From assembly GCA_016212275.1 (NCBI GenBank), contig JACRGR010000067.1, positions 1 to 64,000 of the forward strand: a DNA stretch of 64,000 nt. Reading direction: 5' to 3'. The notes under the pieces were generated by a model that worked only from the letters and a program-made list of their open reading frames with translations, was not told where the DNA came from and did not search any database. The stretch comes from Nitrospinota bacterium. GTDB lineage: Bacteria; Nitrospinota_A; UBA7883; JACRGQ01. Position 1 is the first letter of the stretch. Each line of letters starts with the position of its first letter. A program made the translations under genes and the position numbers. This document shows, piece after piece, positions 7,908-16,905 of this stretch.

Positions 7908-8009
7908 TTTGGTAGGTACAGGCACTTTTGCCTGTACATTAGCGAGGATTGCCAACCTTCTTGGGTGCTGACGCACCCAACGACAGGCAGGAGTGCCTGT
8001 CGCCACCAT
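7908..8009. repeat. Palindromic GGTAGG...ACAGGC / GCCTGT...CCACC repeat
   Basis: This intergenic unit opens with TTTGGTAGGTACAGGC and closes with GCCTGTCGCCACCA. Nested hairpins are GTACAGGC...GCCTGTAC, TTGGGTGC...GCACCCAA and GACAGGCA...TGCCTGTC. It has the same architecture as the repeat at 5601 and fills most of the 263-bp gap between tandem copies 1 and 2. Confidence 0.8.
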
Positions 8010-8110
8010 TCATGAATGCATCAGTGAAAAATCGGTCGCAAGGGAGTAGAATATTAATCAAGACCTGAAGGCAATTCGATCAACGTGGGTTCTTAACAAC
8101 GAGGTTTGCC

Positions 8111-9271
8111 ATGGACATCAGGCGGCACCTGAAAGGTCAAAAAGGCTTTGCGCTTCTCGCGGTGATCTTCATCCTCGTCGCCATGGCCGGCCTTGGCGTG
8201 ACCGTTTCGAAGCTTGTTCAAAACCAGGCACGGCAGGCATCCAGCGCGGTTGGCGTGCAGGATTCCTACTATGCCTCCCAGAGCGGGCTTGAATGGGCCG
8301 TGCAACAGGCTACGGACAACGGCTATACCGCGCCCTACTCGCAGATAGCGGGCGCACACACCTTGCCGAATGGCGATACCTTCACCATCGCTTACGACGC
8401 GTTGACCGACAAGCTCTCCTCAACGGCCAACAAGGGAAATGACCAGCGGATGCTGGTGCTTGCGGCATTTTCCACCATTCCGAGCGGTGGCGGCGGCGGA
8501 ACCGACCCGAACGAAAGTTGCTCCGTGGCGGCGGATGGCAACGTGACGGGAACGGATCTTTTTGCCACCCGCGTGGCTTCCGCCGATGAAATTGACGGCA
8601 GTATTCCGGGAAGCGCGGAAAACATTCACCCCAAGACGTTCTCCTCCATGCCCTCCTTTCCGGCAGGCGTGTCATATCCAAACCGTACTTACAGTGGCGG
8701 GACCACCTCGCTCACCAGTTCCACCCCCACCGTCAACAACCCCGAACTGTATTACAACGACCTGAAACTTGAGGACCACGGCACCATGAACGTCACCGGC
8801 CCCACCGGCGTGGGCAACTACCTGACGGTTTATGTGAAAGGGGATTTCAAAGTAAGGGACAGTTCCACGCTCAATGTCACTGGAAATGTGCGGTTCGTCG
8901 TTGGCACCAGCAGGAGGGACGACGAAAACGTCATAATGCAAGGCGCCACCGTGAACATCGCCACCGGCGGCAACCTGCTCCTCGTGGCTTCCGGCAGGTT
9001 CAAGGCGGAAAACAATTTCGCGGTGAATTCCGGCGCCGGCTCCAGCGCCAGCAACCTGCTCATCATGACGATGGGCGATATAAAATTCGAGAACAACGGC
9101 ACGATCAAAGGCGGCTTGTATTCACTGGATGATATTAAGATCGACAACAGCCCCACCATCACCGGCGCCATGGTCGCGGTGGACAAGATAGACAAAGAAC
9201 ATGCCAGTTCGGTCATCAACTACGACAACACCGCCGGACAAAGCGTTGTCAATAACATTAAGACCTGCTGA
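8111..9271 (+). CDS. PilX/GspK-like pseudopilin with C-terminal beta-helix-like domain (tandem copy 2)
   Basis: A 386-residue paralogue of the upstream gene. Leader QKG precedes FALLAVIFILVAMAGLGVTV, again without Glu5. The block around SSAVGVQDSYYASQSGLEWA is almost identical to copy 1, and the two genes share near-identical DNA there, pointing to recent duplication or gene conversion. The Gly-rich linker near residue 135 is followed by Cys, and the protein ends in KTC, so the two-cysteine pattern is kept. The C-terminal strands (YLTVYVKGDFKV, GNVRFVV, ASGRFKAENNF, GDIKFENNG) diverge moderately. GAGG lies 7 nt before ATG 8111. Its own terminator follows, so it may form a separate transcript from an upstream promoter that I could not identify. 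Confidence 0.75.
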   Translation: MDIRRHLKGQKGFALLAVIFILVAMAGLGVTVSKLVQNQARQASSAVGVQDSYYASQSGLEWAVQQATDNGYTAPYSQIAGAHTLPNGDTFTIAYDALTDKLSSTANKGNDQRMLVLAAFSTIPSGGGGGTDPNESCSVAADGNVTGTDLFATRVASADEIDGSIPGSAENIHPKTFSSMPSFPAGVSYPNRTYSGGTTSLTSSTPTVNNPELYYNDLKLEDHGTMNVTGPTGVGNYLTVYVKGDFKVRDSSTLNVTGNVRFVVGTSRRDDENVIMQGATVNIATGGNLLLVASGRFKAENNFAVNSGAGSSASNLLIMTMGDIKFENNGTIKGGLYSLDDIKIDNSPTITGAMVAVDKIDKEHASSVINYDNTAGQSVVNNIKTC

Positions 9272-9288
9272 CCCTCCCTTGAGTTTGG

Positions 9289-9321
9289 CCGGGATGGCGT
9301 TCTTCGCCATCCCGGTTCTTT
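9289..9321 (+). terminator. Rho-independent terminator after tandem copy 2
   Basis: An 11-bp stem CCGGGATGGCG / CGCCATCCCGG with a 5-nt loop is followed by TTCTTT. It lies 17 bp after the stop codon and shares the GGGATGGCG core with the terminator at 7865, consistent with duplication of gene plus terminator. Confidence 0.85.
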
Positions 9322-9412
9322 CTGCATCCCAATAATGGTAATATAAATACCAATGCGCCCATCCGGGCCAACAAAGAGTTTGAAGTTGTTGCCAATTATA
9401 CAAGGGGGGACA

Positions 9413-10543
9413 ATGAGGCATCCATTCTTCCTGAAAAAACGCCTGAACAACAAAGGCATCGTTTTCATTGCCATCCTTTTCATCCTTCTCGCGCTTGCCG
9501 CGCTCGGCATCGCCTACGTCAAGTTCACTACCAACGACCAGTCGTCGGCGGCCAAAGGGCTGGAAACGCAGGGAGCCTACTTCGCCGCCCAAAGCGGGGC
9601 CGAATGGGCCGTGCAACAGGCAAAGGACAACAACTACCAGACCCCGTACACGCAGATAACCACCCCGCCGCAACATGCGCTAAATAACGGCGAACAGTTC
9701 CTTCTGGCGTATGACCCTGCCAGCGACACACTCAGCGTCACCGGTAAAAAAGGGGGGGCCGAACGCGCCCTTACCGTTGCCCCTTTCACGCAGATGGTGG
9801 CGGGCGGCGGCCTGCCGAATACCCCCTGCCCCGTGGCGAACGGTCCCGCGGGCATCAGCTGGCTTTTCTCGCAATATGTCGCCTCCGCCGGAAAAAGCGT
9901 TACCGGCGTGGCCGGAACCACCGCCACTGGCATAACTCCCCAGGCGGTTGCCCTGCCCGCGTTCCCGCAAGGCACCTACAATAATTTAAAAGTGACTTCC
10001 GCCACCTCCCTCACCGGCACATCCCCCAACGCCAACACCCCCGCGCTGTACTACAAGGACATTACCGTCACCTCCGGCAACATCCTCACGCTACACGGCC
10101 CCACTGGCGTGGGCCACTACCTCACGCTGTATTTGGAGGGGGATTTGAAAGTGGAATCAAAAGCCGCCATCAGCATCACCGGCAATGTGCGTATAGTGGC
10201 GCAAAAGGACGTCAAGTTCTCCGACCAGTCCGGCGCCACTGTTGCCAGCGATGCCACCCTGCTCCTGATGGCCGGGAAGGACGTTTCCATCAAGCAAAAC
10301 GCGGGGATCAATTCCGGCGGGAATTCCTACAACATGCTCATACTGGCGAAAAAAGACATTAAAGTGGATTCAGGCTCCACCTACCGTGGCGGCCTTTTTG
10401 GCAATGCCGACGTGACCGTGGACCGCAACGCCACGGTGGCGGGGGCGATCGTCGCCGGAAAAGACGTTTCGGCGGCTGGATCGGAGATTCAGCACAACCC
10501 GGAAGCGGGAAAATCGGTGCTCGATTCCATCCCCGCCTGCTAG
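9413..10543 (+). CDS. PilX/GspK-like pseudopilin with C-terminal beta-helix-like domain (tandem copy 3)
   Basis: A 376-residue, more diverged member of the tandem family. It starts at ATG 9413 behind a GGGGGG ribosome-binding run; the open frame extends to 9353 without support. The N-terminal helix is KG^IVFIAILFILLALAALGIAYV, lacking Glu5. QGAYFAAQSGAEWAVQQA matches the PilX region of copies 1 and 2. The C-terminal half repeats beta-strand units (YLTLYLEGDLKVES, KDVKFSDQSG, KDIKVDSGSTYRGG). Two cysteines only: NTPC after the Gly-rich linker and the final residue. No terminator is visible before gspC, so this copy may be read through into the type II secretion operon. Confidence 0.75.
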   Translation: MRHPFFLKKRLNNKGIVFIAILFILLALAALGIAYVKFTTNDQSSAAKGLETQGAYFAAQSGAEWAVQQAKDNNYQTPYTQITTPPQHALNNGEQFLLAYDPASDTLSVTGKKGGAERALTVAPFTQMVAGGGLPNTPCPVANGPAGISWLFSQYVASAGKSVTGVAGTTATGITPQAVALPAFPQGTYNNLKVTSATSLTGTSPNANTPALYYKDITVTSGNILTLHGPTGVGHYLTLYLEGDLKVESKAAISITGNVRIVAQKDVKFSDQSGATVASDATLLLMAGKDVSIKQNAGINSGGNSYNMLILAKKDIKVDSGSTYRGGLFGNADVTVDRNATVAGAIVAGKDVSAAGSEIQHNPEAGKSVLDSIPAC

Positions 10544-10674
10544 CGGGCGCGGCCCGCCGCGAATGTCGCGTACAATCCCAATCAGAGGCTTGTCGCATTT
10601 CTCCGCGTTCCTGCCTCATTTCTTTCATTAAATAACCTGAAATTCCAAACACCTGTCCGTCAAACTAACTAGTG

Positions 10675-11562
10675 ATGAAATCCGCGATTTTATGGCCATT
10701 CAAGCAAGGCAAGGGTATCCTATTGTTAAACTTTGCGTTATTTTCAGGTCTCGCCTATTTCAGCCTTCTCTGGATAAGCCAGATATTTTCCGCCGCCACC
10801 CTGTCTGTCCCACCTTACACGCCACCAAAGCCCGATACCGCCGGCATGCAAATGCAAACACAGGCGGATTACTCCATACTCACCCGCAAGAACCTCTTTA
10901 ACCCGGGCGCCAGGTTTTCCCCGATGGCCACCGGGGAAATTGTCCCCTGCACCCTGCCGCTGAGACTGGTGGGGACGATAATCACGGAAAACAAAAAGAA
11001 CAATATCGCCATCATTGAAAACATCAACGACAAACAGCAAGACCTCTACCATATCAACGACCAGATAGCGGGGAGTGCCGTTATCGCGCAGGTGAGCCGG
11101 TTCGAGGTGATCCTGAACAACAACGGGCGACTGGAACGGCTGGCGATAGATTTCGGCGAGGGGGCGCTGGAGGCCATGCTCTCTTCACCCTCCCCCGCGA
11201 CGGGAAGGCCGGCAGGCGCCCAGGTGGCCATGCTCAACGAAGGTCAATACCTGATGGACCGGCGCTTTTTTGAATCGCAAAAGGCGAATATGAACGACAT
11301 GATGACTCAGATACGCGCCATCCCGAATATGGCCCCGGACGGCTCCATAAACGGGTTCCAGCTTTTCGAGATCGTGAAAGACAGCATGTACGACCGGATA
11401 GGACTCAAGAACCAGGATGTGCTCCAGCGCGTGAACGGCCAGCCGCTCAACTCGGTGGAAACAGGGCTGGACCTTTTCAACGCCTTAAAGAACGACAACC
11501 ACTTCGTCCTCGACGTCGTGCGGAACAAAGAACGGAAAACCATAAAAATCGACATTCAGTGA
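10675..11562 (+). CDS. gspC: Type II secretion inner-membrane protein GspC with PDZ domain
   Basis: A 295-residue protein with one N-terminal membrane helix (about residues 15-38), the periplasmic homology region (ILTRKNLFNPG, then LPLRLVGTII near 100) and a C-terminal PDZ domain (GFQLFEIVKDSMYDRIGLKNQDVLQRVNGQPL). GspC links the inner-membrane platform to the secretin GspD and helps choose substrates. The start could be GTG 10672 or ATG 10675; I chose ATG. It overlaps the gspD open frame by a few bases, though the preferred gspD start lies 8 bp downstream. First gene of the canonical gspC-N order. Confidence 0.85.
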   Translation: MKSAILWPFKQGKGILLLNFALFSGLAYFSLLWISQIFSAATLSVPPYTPPKPDTAGMQMQTQADYSILTRKNLFNPGARFSPMATGEIVPCTLPLRLVGTIITENKKNNIAIIENINDKQQDLYHINDQIAGSAVIAQVSRFEVILNNNGRLERLAIDFGEGALEAMLSSPSPATGRPAGAQVAMLNEGQYLMDRRFFESQKANMNDMMTQIRAIPNMAPDGSINGFQLFEIVKDSMYDRIGLKNQDVLQRVNGQPLNSVETGLDLFNALKNDNHFVLDVVRNKERKTIKIDIQ

Positions 11563-11570
11563 AGGGAACC

Positions 11571-13676
11571 ATGATTAAAAAACCTGCCCTGGCGCTTATC
11601 GCCACACTGCTCCTGTTCACCGCCTCCCCCGCCCGCTCCGCCGATGAAGGGACCATCTCGATGAACTTCGCGAACGCGGACATCACCATGGTGATCAAGT
11701 ACATCTCCGAAATGACCGGCAGGAACTTCGTGGTGAACGACAAAGTGCAGGGGAAAGTGACCATCCTTTCGCCCAAAAAGGTGACGCGCGACGAGGCGTA
11801 CAAGGTGTTCGAGTCCATACTCTCCGTGTACGGGTTTTCCGCCGTCCCCTCCGGCAACGTCGTCAAGATCGTTCCGGTGAACGACGCGCGCCAATTGGGC
11901 GGCACGATGGGCGCCCTGCTCACCGGAGAAATGCGCGACCAGATGATCACCCAGCTCATCCCGCTCAAGTTCGTAACCGCGGACAACATGGTGAACGCCC
12001 TGCGCCCGCTCATCCCGCCCACCAGCTACATCGCCTCGTACCAGCAATCGAACACGCTCATCATCGTGGACCTGGCCTCCAACCTCGAGAGGATCAACAC
12101 CATCATCGGCAAGCTGGACGTTGAGGGACGCGAGACCGGCATCACGGTGGCGCAATTGAAGCACGCTTCCGCACGCGACATCGCGGCGAAGATAACGAAC
12201 GTCACCGGGAAAGACCCGGCGCGGGGGGGCGCGGTGGACCCGAACGCGAACGTACTGCCGGACGACCGGCTGAACGCCATCATCATCGTGGGGAACGAAC
12301 TATACACCAACAAGGTGAAGAACATCATCGGGCAACTCGATATTGAGTCGCCGCCCGGCAGGCAGGAGATCAACGTGGTCTACCTGAGCAACGCGAACGC
12401 CGAAGACCTGGCGAAGGTGGTGAACCAGATACTCCAGGCGGAACAGAAAAAGACGCTCCAGGGGCCGCAGGCGCAGGAGGCGGTCTTCGTCACGGCGGAC
12501 AAGCCGACAAACGCCATCATCGTCACCGCGTCGCCGGAGCAATTCGTGAACGTCAAGCGCGTCATCGAGAAGCTGGACATCCCCCGCAGGCAAGTATTCG
12601 TTGAAGCGCTGATATTCGAGGTGCGCGAGGACAAGGCGAAAAAGTTCGGCGTCGAGTGGCGCACCACCTCCAACTTCAACCAAGGCGGCGTGCAGGGGAT
12701 CGGCGGAACGAACTTCGGCACCATCAACCAGGTGGCGGCGAACCCGATCACCGGCATGGCTGGCGCGGGAATGGTGGTGGGCGTGGTTGACGGCACGATA
12801 GACGTGGGAGGCACGCAGTACGCCAACGTGGGCGGCCTTATCTCCGCGCTCCAGACCGATACCGACGTGAACATCCTCTCCACCCCGAACATCCTGACCA
12901 CCGACAACGAGGAAGCCAAGATATTCGTGGGGCAAAACGTGCCGTTCCTGAAAAGCTCCGCCCAGACCACCGGGGGCACTCCGGTCGTGAATGTTGACCG
13001 GCAGGACATCGGCACCGTGATGAAGATCACGCCGCAGATAAACGAGAACAACCAGGTGCGCCTTAAAATTTACCAGGAAACATCGAGCATCAGCCCCACG
13101 CAACTCGACAAGGCGCAGGACATCATCACGTTCAAGCGCACCGCCGAGACCGTGGTGGTGGTGCGCGACAAGCAGAACATCATCATCGGCGGACTCATCA
13201 GCGAAAACCTGCAGGACGTGGAAAACAAGGTGCCGCTCCTCGGTTCCATCCCGCTTTTGGGCTGGCTGTTCAAGAGCAAATCCAAATCGGTGGTCAAAAC
13301 AAACCTGCTCATCTTCCTTACGCCGCACATCATCAACAATGTGGAAGACATGAAGCGGGTAACGGACTCGAAATTGGGAATGATGGATAAACTCAGCGGG
13401 CCGGAAATGAAAGAAAAAATAAAGGAACGCGCGCCCACACCCCCCGCCCCCGAACAAAAAAGCGAGGACAAGAAGCCGGAGATGGCCCAACCGCCCGCGC
13501 CGGAGCTTTCCGCCCCTGTTGAGAAACAACCGGAAATGGCGCCGCTCCCGGCGGAACCCGCTCCTCAAATCGAGCCGCCCCCGACGCCGCCGGCGAAACC
13601 GCAAAGCGGCGTTCCCCTGCCCGTCCGTCCGCGCAGTGTGAACGCCACGCAAAACGAGATAGTTCTCTTCAGGTAG
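11571..13676 (+). CDS. gspD: Type II secretion outer-membrane secretin GspD
   Basis: A 701-residue secretin that forms the outer-membrane channel. A signal peptide (about 1-23, ending PARSA) precedes the N0 domain (ISMNFANADITMVIKYISEM) and N1-N3 repeats (LIIVDLASNLERINTIIGKLD, AIIIVGNELYTNKVKNIIGQLD, AIIVTASPEQFVNVKRVIEKLD). The secretin core carries FVEALIFEVRED, VNILSTPNILTTDNEEAKIFVGQNVPF and VPLLGSIPLLGWLF. The tail after about residue 610 is Pro/Glu/Lys-rich, low-complexity and longer than usual. ATG 11571 is chosen because GAAGGGAACC precedes it; an in-frame ATG at 11559 would overlap gspC. Confidence 0.95.
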   Translation: MIKKPALALIATLLLFTASPARSADEGTISMNFANADITMVIKYISEMTGRNFVVNDKVQGKVTILSPKKVTRDEAYKVFESILSVYGFSAVPSGNVVKIVPVNDARQLGGTMGALLTGEMRDQMITQLIPLKFVTADNMVNALRPLIPPTSYIASYQQSNTLIIVDLASNLERINTIIGKLDVEGRETGITVAQLKHASARDIAAKITNVTGKDPARGGAVDPNANVLPDDRLNAIIIVGNELYTNKVKNIIGQLDIESPPGRQEINVVYLSNANAEDLAKVVNQILQAEQKKTLQGPQAQEAVFVTADKPTNAIIVTASPEQFVNVKRVIEKLDIPRRQVFVEALIFEVREDKAKKFGVEWRTTSNFNQGGVQGIGGTNFGTINQVAANPITGMAGAGMVVGVVDGTIDVGGTQYANVGGLISALQTDTDVNILSTPNILTTDNEEAKIFVGQNVPFLKSSAQTTGGTPVVNVDRQDIGTVMKITPQINENNQVRLKIYQETSSISPTQLDKAQDIITFKRTAETVVVVRDKQNIIIGGLISENLQDVENKVPLLGSIPLLGWLFKSKSKSVVKTNLLIFLTPHIINNVEDMKRVTDSKLGMMDKLSGPEMKEKIKERAPTPPAPEQKSEDKKPEMAQPPAPELSAPVEKQPEMAPLPAEPAPQIEPPPTPPAKPQSGVPLPVRPRSVNATQNEIVLFR

Positions 13677-13677
13677 C

Positions 13678-15246
13678 ATGAACGGACTGCGCGAACTGAG
13701 CGAAAAGCTGGAATACCGTTACACCGAGGCCGTGCCGCCCGTGGAAACCGCGGCGGAACTGGTGCGGCGCGTGCCGATAGCCTTCGCCCGCAAAAACGAG
13801 ATCGCCCCCGTGGCGGTGGAGGATGGGCGGCTCGTTGTGCTCACCTCGCGTCCGCTGGATCACCACGCCATCGCCGACTTGCGCGGGATGTTCGGCCTGC
13901 CCGTTTCCGTCACCGTGGCGGAACCGAAGGTGGTCACCGAGTTCATCAACCGCGCTTACGAGAACACGGCCGGTTCGGCGGAAGAGGTGCTGGGCGAAGT
14001 GGAACCGCAAAACCTCGAATCCATCGCCAGCGAACTGGAAGGGGCAACCGATATTCTCGATACGGACGAGGAAGCGCCCATCGTGCGCCTGCTGAATTCC
14101 ATGCTCCAACAGGCGATAAAGGAAAAGGCGAGCGACGTGCATATCGAAGTATTTTCCGATTCGCTCTCCGTGCGTATGCGGGTGGACGGCATTTTGTATT
14201 CCGTCCTCAAGCCGCCGCGGCGGATACACCCGCAACTTATTTCCCGCGTGAAGATCATGGCGGGAATGGACATCGCCGAAAAGCGGTTGCCGCAGGACGG
14301 GCGCATCTCCCTGCGCGCCGCCGGGCGCGAGATAGACGTGCGCGTTTCCACCATCCCCACCACGTTCGGCGAGCGGGTGGTCATGCGCCTGCTGGACAAA
14401 AGCCGGAACCTGCTCATGCTCGACCAGCTGGGCATGGACCCGGAGATGCTCAAGACGATCCGCCACGGCATCGAATTGCCGAACGGCATCATCCTCGTCA
14501 CCGGCCCCACCGGGAGCGGTAAAACGACCACGCTGTACGCCGCGCTGGCGCAGGTGGATACGGCGCGCAAAAACGTGATAACGGTCGAGGACCCGGTGGA
14601 GTACCAGATACGCGGCATCGGGCAGATGCAGGTGAACCCCGCCATCGGCCTGAACTTCGCCGACGGCCTGCGGTCCATCCTCCGGCAGGACCCGGACATC
14701 ATCATGATCGGCGAAATACGCGATCAGGAGACCGCGCGGATAGCGGTGCAGGCGTCGCTCACCGGGCACCTGGTCTTTTCCACGCTCCACACGAATGACA
14801 GCGCCGGAGCGCTCACCCGGCTGGTGGACATCGGCATCGAGCCGTTCCTCATCGCCTCGTCGCTCGTGGGGGTGCTGGCCCAGCGGTTGGTACGCACTCT
14901 ATGCCCGAAGTGCAAGCGGCTCTCCGCGATTGATCCGGAAGAGATAGCGCGGCTTGGCTCCGACGCACGCTCGGCGAACCTCCCCACCCGCCTGCACAAA
15001 GCCGCGGGGTGCGATGAGTGCATGAACTCCGGCTACCGGGGACGTAGCGGCATTTACGAATACCTGCAAGTAACGGATTCCATCCGGTCCCTCATCGTGA
15101 AAGGGGCCGACGCCAAGCGGATACGCCAACAAGGGGTGAGCGAGGGCATGAAAACCCTGCGTCAGGACGGACTGATGAGGGCCGCGCGCGGCCAAACCTC
15201 GCTGGACGAGGTGCTCCGCGTGACCGAAGAAGGCGAGGCGGTGTGA
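13678..15246 (+). CDS. gspE: Type II secretion assembly ATPase GspE
   Basis: A 522-residue cytoplasmic secretion ATPase that powers pseudopilus assembly. Walker A GPTGSGKTT is at 276-284, the Asp box region VEDPVEYQ at 303-310, Walker B IIMIGEIRD at 341-349 and the His box HLVFSTLHTND at 364-374. The zinc-binding CM domain has two CxxC pairs (Cys409/412 and Cys445/448), as in GspE and PilB. The N1E-like region occupies roughly the first 100 residues. The ATG lies 1 base after the gspD stop. The stop overlaps the start region of gspF (GTGATG). Confidence 0.95.
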   Translation: MNGLRELSEKLEYRYTEAVPPVETAAELVRRVPIAFARKNEIAPVAVEDGRLVVLTSRPLDHHAIADLRGMFGLPVSVTVAEPKVVTEFINRAYENTAGSAEEVLGEVEPQNLESIASELEGATDILDTDEEAPIVRLLNSMLQQAIKEKASDVHIEVFSDSLSVRMRVDGILYSVLKPPRRIHPQLISRVKIMAGMDIAEKRLPQDGRISLRAAGREIDVRVSTIPTTFGERVVMRLLDKSRNLLMLDQLGMDPEMLKTIRHGIELPNGIILVTGPTGSGKTTTLYAALAQVDTARKNVITVEDPVEYQIRGIGQMQVNPAIGLNFADGLRSILRQDPDIIMIGEIRDQETARIAVQASLTGHLVFSTLHTNDSAGALTRLVDIGIEPFLIASSLVGVLAQRLVRTLCPKCKRLSAIDPEEIARLGSDARSANLPTRLHKAAGCDECMNSGYRGRSGIYEYLQVTDSIRSLIVKGADAKRIRQQGVSEGMKTLRQDGLMRAARGQTSLDEVLRVTEEGEAV

Positions 15247-16460
15247 TGCTGTACGCGTTTGAAGGCGTGGATAGCGCGGGAAAGCCGGTAAGCGGCTCGA
15301 TAGACGCCGCGGGCGCGCGCGAGGCGCGCACCAAACTGCGGTCCGGCAATATCTTCGTCACGAGCCTCGCGGAAGAAGAAAAAGCCGAGAAGGCCGGGCG
15401 CCGGCTTTTTCCGTTCCTTGCCGGGCGTGTTTCCCAAAAGGAGATGACTTCATTCATGCGGCAGGTGGCTTCGCTCGTCTCAGCGGGCATACCGCTGATG
15501 GAAACGCTGGAGGCCGCCCAGAAGCAGTGCGAATCGGCGCACCTGAAGAAGGTGCTAAACGAGCTGAAGAACAATGTGCGGCAGGGGGAAACGCTGGCGG
15601 ACGCCATGCAAAAGGCCTCGGCCCAATTCGACCCGCTCACCGTGGCTATGGTGCGGGCGGGAGAGACCGGCGGGCATTTGGCCGACGTGCTGAACCAGGT
15701 GGCGGACCTGAAGGAGAACACCCTGCGCCGCGACAACGCCCTGCAAAGCGCGATGATATATCCGGTGGTCATGGCGGTCATCGGCATGGGGGTCATCATC
15801 TTCCTGCTGGGGTATGTGGTGCCGAAGATCACGGTCATCTTCGAGGATATGGGGCACACGCTCCCGCTGGCGACAAAGATACTCATTTTCGTCACTGGCA
15901 TTATCGTGGACTACTGGTTCGTGCTTGGCCTCCTGTTGGTGGGGGCGCTCACAGGGGCGGGCCGCTACATTAAAACGGAAAAAGGGAAAGCGAATCTCGA
16001 CCGCCTGCTCCTCCGTCCGCCGGTGGTGGGGCCCCTGCTACGCGCGGCCATCCTTGCCCGGTGGAGCCACGCCGCTTCGGCGCTTTTGCAGTCCGGCGTG
16101 CCGCTTTTGAAAACACTGCACCTTACCGCCGGTATCGCGCAGAATACGGTGTACGCCGAGGCCATCGAAAAGGCCGCCGCGCAAATACGCGAGGGCGCGG
16201 GCATCGCCGAATCGCTGGCCCCTTCCGCCCTCTTCCCGCCCGTGGCGCTCCAGATGGTGGCGGCGGGGGAAAAAAGCGGCCAATCGGCAAAACTGCTGAT
16301 GCAGGTGGCGCGCGACCAGGGGGCGGAACTGGAAAACCGCATCACGGTTCTCATGTCGCTCGTACAGCCCGCGTTGATCATTGTCATGGGGCTTATTGTC
16401 GGGTTTATAGTAATGGCGATACTTCTGCCGATCTTCGAGATCAGCCAACTTATAGGATGA
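15246..16460 (+). CDS. gspF: Type II secretion inner-membrane platform protein GspF
   Basis: A 404-residue polytopic protein with two repeated GspF/PilC domains. The first starts around FMRQVASLVSAGIPLMETLE and the second around WSHAASALLQSGVPLLKTL. Predicted membrane helices lie near residues 170-195, 215-237 and 372-400. It anchors the GspE ATPase and acts as the rotor-like platform for pseudopilin insertion. ATG 15246 overlaps the last base of the gspE stop; GTG 15243 is an alternative. Length and order are normal for the family. Confidence 0.95.
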   Translation: MLYAFEGVDSAGKPVSGSIDAAGAREARTKLRSGNIFVTSLAEEEKAEKAGRRLFPFLAGRVSQKEMTSFMRQVASLVSAGIPLMETLEAAQKQCESAHLKKVLNELKNNVRQGETLADAMQKASAQFDPLTVAMVRAGETGGHLADVLNQVADLKENTLRRDNALQSAMIYPVVMAVIGMGVIIFLLGYVVPKITVIFEDMGHTLPLATKILIFVTGIIVDYWFVLGLLLVGALTGAGRYIKTEKGKANLDRLLLRPPVVGPLLRAAILARWSHAASALLQSGVPLLKTLHLTAGIAQNTVYAEAIEKAAAQIREGAGIAESLAPSALFPPVALQMVAAGEKSGQSAKLLMQVARDQGAELENRITVLMSLVQPALIIVMGLIVGFIVMAILLPIFEISQLIG

Positions 16461-16473
16461 AAGGAGGCGCGTG

Positions 16474-16905
16474 ATGATTAGGAAAAACGAACGGGGTTTT
16501 ACGTTGATAGAAATAATGGTGGTGGTGGTGATATTGGCCCTATTGGCCGGCATCATCATCCCCAAGATCGTAAGCAGGCCGGAAGAGGCGCGCAGGGCCA
16601 AGGCCGCTATCCAGATCAAGGAAATGGAGGCCGCGCTCAGCCTCTTCAAGATCGACAACGGGTTCTACCCCTCCACTGAACAGGGGCTGGAAGCGCTGGT
16701 CACGAAACCGGCTTCCGGCGAAATACCGAAACACTGGAAAGAAGACGGCTACCTGAAAAAGGCGCCGAAAGACCCGTGGGACAGGGAATATGTGTACTTA
16801 AGCCCCGGCGAGCATGGCGACTTCGACCTGATCTCGTACGGGCCGGACGGTGAAGAAGGCGGCGAGGGAAGAAATGCCGACATCGAAAGCTGGAACATTG
16901 AATAA
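16474..16905 (+). CDS. gspG: Major pseudopilin GspG
   Basis: A 143-residue major pseudopilin. Leader MIRKNERG precedes FTLIEIMVVVVILALLAGIIIPKIV, including Glu5. The C-terminal domain shows the GspG signature: DNGFYPSTEQGLEALV, then LKKAPKDPWDREYVYLSPGEHGDFDLISYGPDG, which in known GspG proteins forms a calcium site with Asp residues in this loop. A strong GGAGG lies 6 nt before ATG 16474. The 3' end overlaps the likely gspH start at 16874 by about 30 bp. Confidence 0.95.
   Translation: MIRKNERGFTLIEIMVVVVILALLAGIIIPKIVSRPEEARRAKAAIQIKEMEAALSLFKIDNGFYPSTEQGLEALVTKPASGEIPKHWKEDGYLKKAPKDPWDREYVYLSPGEHGDFDLISYGPDGEEGGEGRNADIESWNIE

Noticed and set aside
6663-8009. 448-codon minus-strand open frame opposite the first PilX-like gene
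   Set aside because: It crosses the terminator and repeat, and the plus-strand gene has clear domains and a ribosome-binding site.
10544-10570. GCGGGC...GCCCGC hairpin after tandem copy 3
   Set aside because: The stem is short, overlaps the stop codon region and has no T-run; not convincing as a terminator.
12300-13679. 459-codon minus-strand open frame opposite gspD
   Set aside because: It is His/Arg/Val-rich antisense of a conserved secretin with no start-site support.
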